A DNA stretch of 7,196 nt from Candidatus Brocadiaceae bacterium (GTDB lineage: Bacteria; Planctomycetota; Brocadiia; SM23-32). The DNA is taken from assembly GCA_003567495.1 (NCBI GenBank), contig PWZK01000083.1, positions 1 to 7,196 on the forward strand. The letters are read 5' to 3'. The position numbers and the translations under genes were made by a program. Below are positions 1 through 4,956 of the stretch, piece by piece (position 1 is the first letter of the stretch; the number at the start of each line of letters is the position of its first letter). The notes under the pieces were generated by a model. It did no database searches. It saw only the letters and a list, made by a program, of their open reading frames with translations, and was not told the DNA's origin.

Positions 1-53
1 GAGCTTTGCCTGGCTGTTTGGGGCCGGCGACTTCCAGATAGCATTTCTGTTCC

Positions 54-71
54 TTAGCCCGCTTATTTCAC
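54..71 (-). repeat. Dispersed motif TGAAATAAGCGGG, copy 1
   Basis: Read on the minus strand this is GTGAAATAAGCGGGCTAA. It matches 17 of 18 bases with 3974-3991 in the same orientation, and most bases of the plus-strand copy at 326-342. Function unknown. Confidence 0.55.
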
Positions 72-155
72 GCGTTTCCAGCGGTGCAGCTGCGCGAAAG
101 GCAAGCGCCGCTGTATTCATATACGCGAAGCGCAGCCTGATAAAGCAGATGCGCC

Positions 156-176
156 GCCTGCCTGCAGCAGGCAGGC
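156..176. repeat. Perfect palindromic hairpin, CAG loop
   Basis: Arms GCCTGCCTG and CAGGCAGGC (9 bp) flank a CAG triloop. The 21 bases are the reverse complement of the element at 195-215 except for its last base, so the pair can fold as two small hairpins or as one long stem around an 18-base loop. This looks like a REP-like dispersed palindrome. The C-rich/G-rich stem could also stop transcription, although no clean T-tract follows directly. Confidence 0.8.
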
Positions 177-194
177 TGGGAATGCGCCCGCAGG

Positions 195-215
195 GCCTGC
201 CTGCTGCAGGCAGGT
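195..215. repeat. Inverted partner of the palindrome, CTG loop
   Basis: Arms CCTGCCTG and CAGGCAGG flank a CTG triloop (196-214). It is the inverted copy of the element 18 bases upstream, with one mismatch in 21 at position 215. A diverged third member lies at 2334-2352 between the sigma and anti-sigma genes. Confidence 0.8.
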
Positions 216-325
216 AAACCACCGTTTTTGAGGCTTAAATACAGAGTGTGATTTTCAAAAGCTACAAAATGTGCTTGTAAGATAAGACATAACAGTCGTT
301 TATATTGAATTTTGCCGCTGGTTTA

Positions 326-357
326 TGAAATATGCGGGTTAGACATAAGCGGGTTAG
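326..357 (+). repeat. Motif pair: 15-bp near-tandem repeat
   Basis: The units TATGCGGGTTAGACA (331-345) and TAAGCGGGTTAGTCC (346-360) match at 12 of 15 positions. The first unit, with the TGAAA before it, is a further copy of the TGAAATAAGCGGG-type motif found inverted at 54-71 and 3974-3991. The second is a shorter copy. The pair runs directly into the 9-bp repeat at 355-399. Confidence 0.5.
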
Positions 358-399
358 TCCATAATGTCTATATAGTCCATTTTGTCCATGTTGTTTTAT
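355..399 (+). repeat. Five phased 9-bp tandem repeats
   Basis: The units in register are TAGTCCATA, ATGTCTATA, TAGTCCATT, TTGTCCATG and TTGTTTTAT, consensus roughly TWGTCCATA, decaying toward the right end. The array ends 35 bases before the likely start of the ferritin-like gene, so it could lie in that gene's promoter or leader. It may equally be a neutral short-period repeat. Confidence 0.65.
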
Positions 400-433
400 C
401 AAGATCGTTTATAGAGAGAGGGGGGGGAACGCC

Positions 434-646
434 ATTACACAGAAGCAGATTAACAGTGACGAGGACAGGTTGAAAGATGCGCTGGAGCACGAAGAGACCG
501 CCGTCAGGCTCTATCGCAAGTATGCGCGAGAGACTGGGTCGGAGGCTATTAGAGAGATGTTCGAGCAGTTTGCGATGAATGAGAGCTGGCATGCGTCCGC
601 AATCCGCCAGAAACTCGACAAACGGCTCGATGATCGCAGCGGCTAA
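434..646 (+). CDS. Small ferritin-like (rubrerythrin-type) single-hairpin protein
   Basis: A 70-residue product if translation starts at the ATT at 434. It reads as two amphipathic helices (about residues 9-33 and 36-65) joined at T34-G35-S36. Helix 1 has E20 and E21 in a ferritin-like EETAVRLY segment, and helix 2 has E50-x-x-H53. E20, E50 and H53 are spaced 30 and 3 residues apart, as in encapsulated ferritins (E32, E62, H65 from memory), where two such hairpins pair to build the di-iron site. A half-bundle iron-binding or redox protein is the best guess. There is no signal peptide, and the protein ends five residues after helix 2, leaving no room for an encapsulin-targeting tail. The frame contains no ATG, GTG or TTG before codon 13. 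ATT follows a GAGGGGG run (418-424) and gives a natural N-terminus. The alternative is TTG at 470 behind GAGG (461-464), giving 58 residues. The stop lies 13 bases from the end of the convergent pseudo-HtrA gene. Confidence 0.6.
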   Translation: MTQKQINSDEDRLKDALEHEETAVRLYRKYARETGSEAIREMFEQFAMNESWHASAIRQKLDKRLDDRSG

Positions 647-659
647 GCTTGAGCAAGGG

Positions 660-1700
660 TTAGTCCCGGCTGTCGTCATCCCGCTTGACGGGACACGGCG
701 TAGAGATGGAAAGGGGACGCGGATCCAGGGTCAGATCAAATTTTTCAAGTTCGCCTTCACGCCGGATTTTCAATTCCACTTTTTGCCCGGGCGGGAATTC
801 GCCTATGACGGCTTTGAGTGCGGCGGGTCCGGTTATCCTTCTCTCGTTTATGGAAAGTATAATGTCGCCGGCCTCTATGCCCGCTTCATCGGCGGGGCAG
901 CCGCGCATAACCGCAGCAACTTCGACCCCGGCGTCTCGCCCCGGCAGCGTCCGGATTGCAATACCTATCCACCCCAGCCGGTTTGATCGGCCGGCCTTCA
1001 GATTTTCCACCACTTTTTGAAGTTCATCAGCATGGAGCACGTAAGAGCAATCCGAAGTTTTGGAGCATTCCCTTGTAGCGACCAGCACACCTTCCAGAAG
1101 TCCCCTGGAATTGAAAACCGGCGCGGCGGCCGACCCTTTCGGAGCTGCGGCAGCTAGCTTGATCATGCTGTCGAAGTCCCGTCCGGAGAACCTGGCCGTA
1201 GCCTCCGTCGATGAAATAACGGCGGGGAAGATATCCATTTCATGCTTCCCTTCGGTCTGCGTGTCGGTGGCGTATGTAACAAGCACCCATTCGCCGGGTT
1301 CGGACGAACCGGAGGCGGTTCCTATCGGGGTTTCAACTGAAATCGGGGTTTGCAAAAACACGAATCCCAGCGTCTGGTCAACGGCTTTTATCCGTGCCGA
1401 CAGGCGTTCTTCGTGAAGCCTTTTCACAAAAATCTCCTTTGCTCCGGCTACGGCGGCTATGCTTGTTATTACTCCTCCGTCTTCGGTTACAAACACTCCC
1501 GTAGCCACTGGCATGGGTTGCTGTTGGGTGTCGCAAAACGGCTCTACTACGGCCATTCGCAGCATGGCCTCCTTTACAGCCTCCACAAAATGCAGGGGGC
1601 TTTGCGCGGTATCGCGCGGTGGCTCTCCGGCCGTCGCAATCGAAACGCCCGAAAGAAGGTAAAGGCAGATGGTCAAAAGCAGCGTTTTTTTTCTTCTCAT
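660..1700 (-). CDS. Exported HtrA-like trypsin-fold/PDZ protein, catalytically dead
   Basis: 346 residues. A signal peptide (positive MRRKK, hydrophobic to about 20, likely cut after A24) sends it across the inner membrane. Residues about 64-235 follow the HtrA/DegP protease fold: TGVFVTEDGGVITS (67-80) matches the strand leading to the catalytic His, and GSAAAPVFN (189-197) sits where GNSGGPLVN is usual. By this alignment His is A82, Asp is L111 and Ser is A191, so no serine-protease activity is expected. Residues about 241-330 form one PDZ domain, with a carboxylate-loop-like LGWIGI (242-247) and the usual AGIEAGDIILSINERRI stretch (273-289). C212 and C218 could form a disulfide. The architecture (signal, protease fold, one PDZ) resembles DegS/HtrA, but binding or sensing is more likely than cleavage. 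The gene starts 3 bases after the anti-sigma stop, so the two are surely cotranscribed and probably translationally coupled. TGGTGG before the start is the only SD-like sequence and also encodes the last two anti-sigma residues. The partner, ligand and fold need testing. Confidence 0.85.
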   Translation of the reverse strand: MRRKKTLLLTICLYLLSGVSIATAGEPPRDTAQSPLHFVEAVKEAMLRMAVVEPFCDTQQQPMPVATGVFVTEDGGVITSIAAVAGAKEIFVKRLHEERLSARIKAVDQTLGFVFLQTPISVETPIGTASGSSEPGEWVLVTYATDTQTEGKHEMDIFPAVISSTEATARFSGRDFDSMIKLAAAAPKGSAAAPVFNSRGLLEGVLVATRECSKTSDCSYVLHADELQKVVENLKAGRSNRLGWIGIAIRTLPGRDAGVEVAAVMRGCPADEAGIEAGDIILSINERRITGPAALKAVIGEFPPGQKVELKIRREGELEKFDLTLDPRPLSISTPCPVKRDDDSRD

Positions 1701-1703
1701 TTT

Positions 1704-2297
1704 CTACCACCAGTAATTATCGTGCCGTATTCGTTCGGTCTCATGCACGGGAACAGTGAGGCCGCGCGAACTTGTGGCCAGCAGGCCCTCGGGTGCTTTT
1801 ACGCTCATGTCAAGTTCGAAACCCGGAGTTTCCCACAGGTCTGCAGTGGTATCAATCATATCGTCAAATTCCGATACCACATGATACTCAACCGTACGAG
1901 GCCCGGCTGCTGCTATCGCATCGCCGGCATGCGGTTCGTGATCAGGCCCACGATAGGATTGAAAGATCAAAAAACCGGCTGCTACGAGCATAACGGCGGC
2001 GGCGACGGCCCAGTACCTCCGTTTTCGGGCCCTCAGAGCGATAACTCTGCTTCCTGCACTCTCTGCGGACTGCGCCGACTCAAGGAGTCTTTTCATTCTT
2101 TCGTCGGTCAGATAACCTCCTTCCGGTGCCAGAAAAGGGATGGCGTCGGTGAGGGCGGCATCTCCAATTTTCAGCGACTTAAGTAAATTTCCGCACCGGG
2201 AGCATTCCTCTACGTGACGCCGGGCCTCCTCATTCGGAACACCGTCCGCGCGTCCGGGAGAATCCGGAAAATATGACCTCGCTTCTTCACAATCCAT
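1704..2297 (-). CDS. Membrane-anchored zinc-finger anti-sigma factor
   Basis: 197 residues. The N-terminal cytoplasmic part has the HxxxCxxC zinc-binding signature of ZAS/zf-HC2 anti-sigma factors (H28, C32, C35), with C3 as a possible fourth ligand. A basic stretch ending RARKRR (89-94) precedes a single membrane segment (about 95-113), which orients the C-terminal 80 residues to the periplasm. It should hold the ECF sigma factor encoded upstream inactive until an envelope signal arrives. The periplasmic tail is acidic around 142-153 and ends in Asn-Tyr-Trp-Trp, a possible ligand for the PDZ domain of the next gene's product. The start is well supported by AGGAGG seven bases upstream. A 317-base gap separates it from the sigma gene, which is unusual for such pairs. 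The periplasmic part matches no domain I recognise. Confidence 0.85.
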   Translation of the reverse strand: MDCEEARSYFPDSPGRADGVPNEEARRHVEECSRCGNLLKSLKIGDAALTDAIPFLAPEGGYLTDERMKRLLESAQSAESAGSRVIALRARKRRYWAVAAAVMLVAAGFLIFQSYRGPDHEPHAGDAIAAAGPRTVEYHVVSEFDDMIDTTADLWETPGFELDMSVKAPEGLLATSSRGLTVPVHETERIRHDNYWW

Positions 2298-2304
2298 GAC
2301 TGAA

Positions 2305-2310
2305 CCTCCT
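2305..2310 (-). promoter_or_regulatory. Strong ribosome binding site of the anti-sigma gene
   Basis: AGGAGG on the minus strand, seven bases before the ATG at 2297. It is the best Shine-Dalgarno match in the operon and much better than that of the sigma gene, which would favour an excess of anti-sigma over sigma. Confidence 0.85.
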
Positions 2311-2333
2311 GCAATTATATGTTCAGCGAACCA

Positions 2334-2352
2334 CCTGGCCGCTGCGGGCAGG
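2334..2352. repeat. Diverged third copy of the palindrome
   Basis: CCTGGCCG-CTG-CGGGCAGG matches the element at 196-214 at 16 of 19 positions and keeps the CTG triloop. Two of its three changes are paired (T to C on the left arm, A to G on the right), so that stem base pair is retained; the third change leaves one mismatch in an 8-bp stem. Short outer arms GAAC and GTTC (2327-2356) can lengthen it. Confidence 0.55.
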
Positions 2353-2388
2353 CGTTCCTTGAATTACCGCCGGACTCGCCCCAACAAA

Positions 2389-2412
2389 TCGGGATCGCTA
2401 TCGCTATCGGGG
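2389..2412. repeat. ATCGCT short tandem repeat
   Basis: The stretch GATCGCTATCGCTATCGG contains 6-bp units ATCGCT, ATCGCT and ATCGGG, bordered by TCGG and CGGGG. It lies 37 bases from the palindrome at 2334-2352; together they look like one composite intergenic element. Confidence 0.45.
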
Positions 2413-2614
2413 TTGGTCTTCGTGTTTTTGTACGAGACAGAACCCTCTTCGGCCTGCAAGCCGATATGCATCGGTCTTTTCGCGCGCTAAAACCATTTTA
2501 TTCGATCCCGGTTTCGCTTATTTGTTGTTACACGGCACCCAATCCGAACGTGTCTCATTGAGGACTTACTCCGCCTCTAACTACATTAGTGTAAAATAAC
2601 CGCACCGGGTTCAA

Positions 2615-3175
2615 TTAAATTTCCTGGTTCTCGTCGTTTCTGACAGCCGGTTCTTTCCTGAGCCTTTCGGCTACTTTTTTAAGAGCATAGTGAATTCTGG
2701 ATTTTACCGTCCCGATCGAGCAGTCCAGAACTCCACTGATCTTTTCATACGACATCCCTTCGATGTACCTGAGAGCGAGTGCCTCTCTGTGGTGCGGGGG
2801 CAGTTTACCGATGGCTTTCCTTACGGTTTCGGCCCTTTCTCGCTGGAGCATGATGTCCAGAGTGCCCGGCATATCGGATTCCAGCAGCTCGCCCTCATTT
2901 GGCAGATCGAATTGTTCGGCTCTGTGCTGCAGTGAGAAGCTCTTTTCCCGCTTGTTTTTTCTGAGCCACGACCTGAACTTATTCAAAAATATTCCGTATA
3001 GCCATGTATAATGGGAAGAGCGGCCTTCGAACCGGTCGATTGCCTTGATTGCGGCTACGAAAGTATCCTGAACGAGATCTTCGGCGACTTCCGGGTCGTT
3101 GCACATAAAGAGCGCAGCACGGAAAAGCCGGTCGTAGTAATCCCGGGCAAGCTGTTCTACATCTGATTGGGTCAC
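2615..3175 (-). CDS. ECF-type RNA polymerase sigma factor
   Basis: 186 residues, normal for group 4 (ECF) sigma factors. Region 2 spans about 13-76, with the AEDLVQDTFVAAIK segment (31-44) that contacts the polymerase clamp and the aromatic-rich WLYGIFLNKFRSWL segment (58-71) for -10 melting. Region 4 spans about 115-172, with LPPHHREALALRYIEG and a helix-turn-helix near 140-163 (YEKISGVLDCSIGTVKSRIHYA) that reads the -35 element. Regions 1 and 3 are absent, as expected. It should direct transcription of an envelope-stress regulon and be held by the anti-sigma factor downstream. The start is GTG with only a weak AGG eight bases upstream; the first codons (MTQSDVEQLARDYYDRLFR) fit the family well. 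It begins 26 bases after the plsY stop, so plsY and the sigma gene are probably cotranscribed. Its target promoters cannot be told from this window. Confidence 0.93.
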   Translation of the reverse strand: MTQSDVEQLARDYYDRLFRAALFMCNDPEVAEDLVQDTFVAAIKAIDRFEGRSSHYTWLYGIFLNKFRSWLRKNKREKSFSLQHRAEQFDLPNEGELLESDMPGTLDIMLQRERAETVRKAIGKLPPHHREALALRYIEGMSYEKISGVLDCSIGTVKSRIHYALKKVAERLRKEPAVRNDENQEI

Positions 3176-3201
3176 TTTCTTGGCCTGATAAAAGTTGATG
3201 C

Positions 3202-3849
3202 CTATTTTTTATTTCCCTTTTTCCATTCGATCCGATGTTCTTCGCCCGAGAGCAGTCTGCCGATATTAGCGCGGTGCAGGGCGATTATGGCCAGCGCGGC
3301 GGCTGCGGCGAAAATGGTAAGGATCAATCCCTCGCCGAGCGGGTCGGGGTTCAGGGCTGGAACCCATACGGCAGCGCCCAGCGTGATCGCGGCAAGTATG
3401 GATGCCAGTGAAACATAGCGAAATAATAAAAAAACCGTCGTCCATACTGCTGCGCCGATAAGCAGCGGCCAGGGTGCCAGCAATGCAAACGCTCCGGTGC
3501 CGGCGGCGACGGCTTTCCCCCCCTTGAATTTCAGGAACACCGGGAAAATATGCCCCATAATGGCCGCCAGTGCGCATATAATCGCAAGCGGTGGCGGAGA
3601 AAACTCCGATACGCCCGATGATGCACGAAGTCCCGCCCATGCTGACAGAAATCCCTTGGAGAAGTCGAGAAAAAAAACCGGCGGGAAAAACCAGAACCCC
3701 AGCACCCTGGCGGCATTGGTGGCGCCGATGTTGCCGCTGCCCGTGTTTCGTATATCAACGCCCCTGATGCCTCTTGCCAGCAGAAAACCGAACGGCACCG
3801 AGCCGTAAATATATGCGGTTAGAGGCAGTAAAAAAGCATACCAGTGCAA
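3202..3849 (-). CDS. plsY: Acyl-phosphate:glycerol-3-phosphate acyltransferase PlsY
   Basis: Integral inner-membrane enzyme that moves an acyl group from acyl-phosphate (made by PlsX) to glycerol-3-phosphate, giving lysophosphatidic acid, the first step of phospholipid synthesis. With the TTG start at 3849 it has 215 residues, the usual length. The family motifs are all present: GSVPFG (16-21), GSGNIGATN (37-45) and GHIFPVFLKFKGGKAVA (99-115), with several hydrophobic segments between them. The frame is open further upstream to an ATG at 3960, but that extension has no membrane or motif character, and the good promoter (3948-3920) lies inside it; the other ATG (3921) sits in the -10 box. TTG has GGGAGGG nine bases upstream, so it is the likely start. 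It is the first gene of the run plsY, sigma factor, anti-sigma factor, pseudo-HtrA. Coupling phospholipid synthesis to a sigma factor operon is uncommon. Confidence 0.93.
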   Translation of the reverse strand: MHWYAFLLPLTAYIYGSVPFGFLLARGIRGVDIRNTGSGNIGATNAARVLGFWFFPPVFFLDFSKGFLSAWAGLRASSGVSEFSPPPLAIICALAAIMGHIFPVFLKFKGGKAVAAGTGAFALLAPWPLLIGAAVWTTVFLLFRYVSLASILAAITLGAAVWVPALNPDPLGEGLILTIFAAAAALAIIALHRANIGRLLSGEEHRIEWKKGNKK

Positions 3850-3858
3850 TTTTTTAAA

Positions 3859-3865
3859 CCCTCCC
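3859..3865 (-). promoter_or_regulatory. Ribosome binding site deciding the TTG start of plsY
   Basis: GGGAGGG on the minus strand, nine bases (TTTAAAAAA) before the TTG at 3849. No comparable site precedes the two upstream ATG codons in the frame. Confidence 0.75.
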
Positions 3866-3919
3866 GTTTTATGAATTCTTTGCGAGCTCAGTCTTAAAAA
3901 AGAATCACTTACACGCGCC

Positions 3920-3948
3920 ATTATAACGTAAACAAATTGGCTCGGCAA
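3920..3948 (-). promoter_or_regulatory. Sigma-70-type promoter for the plsY operon
   Basis: On the minus strand, TTGCCG (3948-3943) is followed by exactly 17 bases and a perfect TATAAT (3925-3920). Transcription would start near 3913, giving a leader of about 64 bases to the TTG of plsY. This would make the operon transcribable by the housekeeping sigma factor, independent of the permease gene upstream. Confidence 0.75.
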
Positions 3949-3973
3949 CGTATGCCCCACGTATTTAACCTGC

Positions 3974-3991
3974 TTATCCCGCTTATTTCAC
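3974..3991 (-). repeat. Dispersed motif TGAAATAAGCGGG at the permease stop codon
   Basis: On the minus strand GTGAAATAAGCGGGATAA; its TGA is the stop codon of the AEC permease gene. It differs from 54-71 at one base of 18. It is followed by no T-tract and is not a hairpin, so it is not an ordinary terminator. Confidence 0.55.
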
Positions 3992-4956
3992 CAGCCAAAA
4001 AAAAGAGTCAGCCAGATCGGTATGGTTATTATAGAACACAATTGCGTGGTAAGCACTGAAGATGCGGCAAAGTCCGTATCAGAACCGTAAACTTCGCTCA
4101 GCATAACGCTTGTTATTGCCGAGGGCATTACGGCCACAACAAGCAGTATCCGCCTCAGCTCCCATGGAAATGGAAGTGCATACAGGATACCGGCAGCAAC
4201 AGCCGGTATTACCAGCAGCCGCAGCATGACCAGCGCTGTCTGGCGGAGTGTAAAAAAGTGTTCAGGCTTCAGATCCGCCACCCGGCTTCCCGCCAGAAAC
4301 ATCGCCAGCGGTATTGCGGCGCCGCCGAAAATGCCGAGCATGGCCAGAAAGGAGCGGAATATTTCTGAGAAAAGGGTTTCGCTGAAGATGACTGCGCCCG
4401 GGTTACCAAAAACTGCACGCAGGACTATTACCGCAACGGCCGCAACTATTGCCATGATTGGGACGCTTAACAGCTGTTTCAGGCTGCTGCGGCTGAACCT
4501 GTTGCCGGTCAAGACGAAAACCCCCAGAGTCCACAGCACGATTTCGGAACCCAGGGTCGAAAAAAGCAGCCTGGCGACACCTGCATCCCCCCACAACATC
4601 ATCACAATCGGCAGGGGGAGGAATGAGTAATTGTTTATGGTGCTCTGAAACACAAACTGGTTTTTCTGTTTTCTGTCATGGAAACTTAAAAGACGCACAA
4701 ACAGAACACCCACCAGGTAGCCGGTTATCAGGATAAGCATCGAGCCCGCAGGCAGCGACCAGTTTTCAAGCAGAGTCTTCAGAGTGAAATTCCCCACCAG
4801 AGATGAGAATATAAGCGCCGGGAGGAAAAAAAACGTCACCAGCCGCGATAGCTGCGTCGTGGCTCCGCTGTCGATCAATTTCAACTTCTTTGCCAGTATC
4901 CCGAAACCTATCATACAGAATATGGCGGCGACCCTGATGAAAAAACTTAAAAACAT
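3988..4956 (-). CDS. AEC-family permease (auxin efflux carrier type)
   Basis: 322 residues, typical of bacterial AEC transporters (Mem_trans family), which export or exchange small organic acids in an inner-membrane fold of about ten helices. Visible helices begin near 4, 34, 68, 106, 128, 163, 200, 238, 266 and 296. Family-like features are the NNYSFLPLPI segment (108-117), where a conserved Asn and Pro interrupt a helix, IPLAMFLAGSRV (215-226), and the closing MPSAITSVMLSEVYGSDTDF stretch (277-296) with an intramembrane polar break. The substrate cannot be told; members include malate transporters and uncharacterised permeases. The start ATG has no good ribosome binding site in its AT-rich leader. 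The gene is divergent from the LplT-PlsC fusion and 138 bases upstream of plsY, which has its own promoter, so it may be an independent unit. Confidence 0.88.
   Translation of the reverse strand: MFLSFFIRVAAIFCMIGFGILAKKLKLIDSGATTQLSRLVTFFFLPALIFSSLVGNFTLKTLLENWSLPAGSMLILITGYLVGVLFVRLLSFHDRKQKNQFVFQSTINNYSFLPLPIVMMLWGDAGVARLLFSTLGSEIVLWTLGVFVLTGNRFSRSSLKQLLSVPIMAIVAAVAVIVLRAVFGNPGAVIFSETLFSEIFRSFLAMLGIFGGAAIPLAMFLAGSRVADLKPEHFFTLRQTALVMLRLLVIPAVAAGILYALPFPWELRRILLVVAVMPSAITSVMLSEVYGSDTDFAASSVLTTQLCSIITIPIWLTLFFGW

Larger units (their letters stand above)
1..433. other. Repeat-rich intergenic region with no convincing gene
   Basis: No gene can be defended here. A plus-strand frame is open from base 2 to a TAA at 215-217 (71 codons), beginning with a hydrophobic stretch, but it has no visible start. 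Its last third is simply the translation of the two palindromes (LPAAGR appears twice), so it is either the tail of a gene cut by the window edge or chance. On the minus strand an ATG at 44-42 has an AAGGA six bases upstream, but only 14 codons remain before the edge. The rest holds the palindromes (156-215), the TGAAATAAGCGGG-type motifs (54-71, 326-357) and the 9-bp tandem repeat (355-399), listed separately. No clear promoter was found for the ferritin-like gene that follows. Confidence 0.6.
2298..2614. other. Intergenic gap between sigma and anti-sigma genes
   Basis: No gene is convincing here; plus-strand frames through it overlap the anti-sigma start or have no family features. It holds a diverged palindrome (2334-2352), an ATCGCT repeat (2389-2412) and two small hairpins that share bases and so exclude each other: CGGC-CTGCAA-GCCG (2450-2463) and CCGAT-ATGC-ATCGG (2461-2474). 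On the plus strand the latter is followed by TCTTTT. In the direction of the operon (minus strand) no hairpin with a T-tract was seen, so read-through from the sigma gene to the anti-sigma gene is possible. No ECF-type promoter (GGAAC with a GTC-like -10) was convincing. Confidence 0.55.

Noticed and set aside
2..217. Open plus-strand frame at the left edge
   Set aside because: It starts outside the window, has only a short hydrophobic part of unknown family and ends inside the palindromes, so coding cannot be supported.
368..679. 103-codon minus-strand frame over the ferritin-like gene
   Set aside because: It starts inside the pseudo-HtrA coding end and runs through the 9-bp repeats. The plus strand encodes two well-formed helices with E and ExxH ligands, so this is the shadow.
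679..693. TCCCG-CTTGA-CGGGA hairpin near the pseudo-HtrA stop
   Set aside because: A 5-bp stem inside coding sequence without a T-tract; too weak to call a terminator.
1350..2186. 278-codon plus-strand frame across the pseudo-HtrA and anti-sigma genes
   Set aside because: It crosses two well-supported minus-strand genes and their junction; the product has no family character.
2296..2561. Two plus-strand frames in the sigma/anti-sigma gap
   Set aside because: They translate the palindrome and the ATCGCT repeat, have no good ribosome binding site and no domain.
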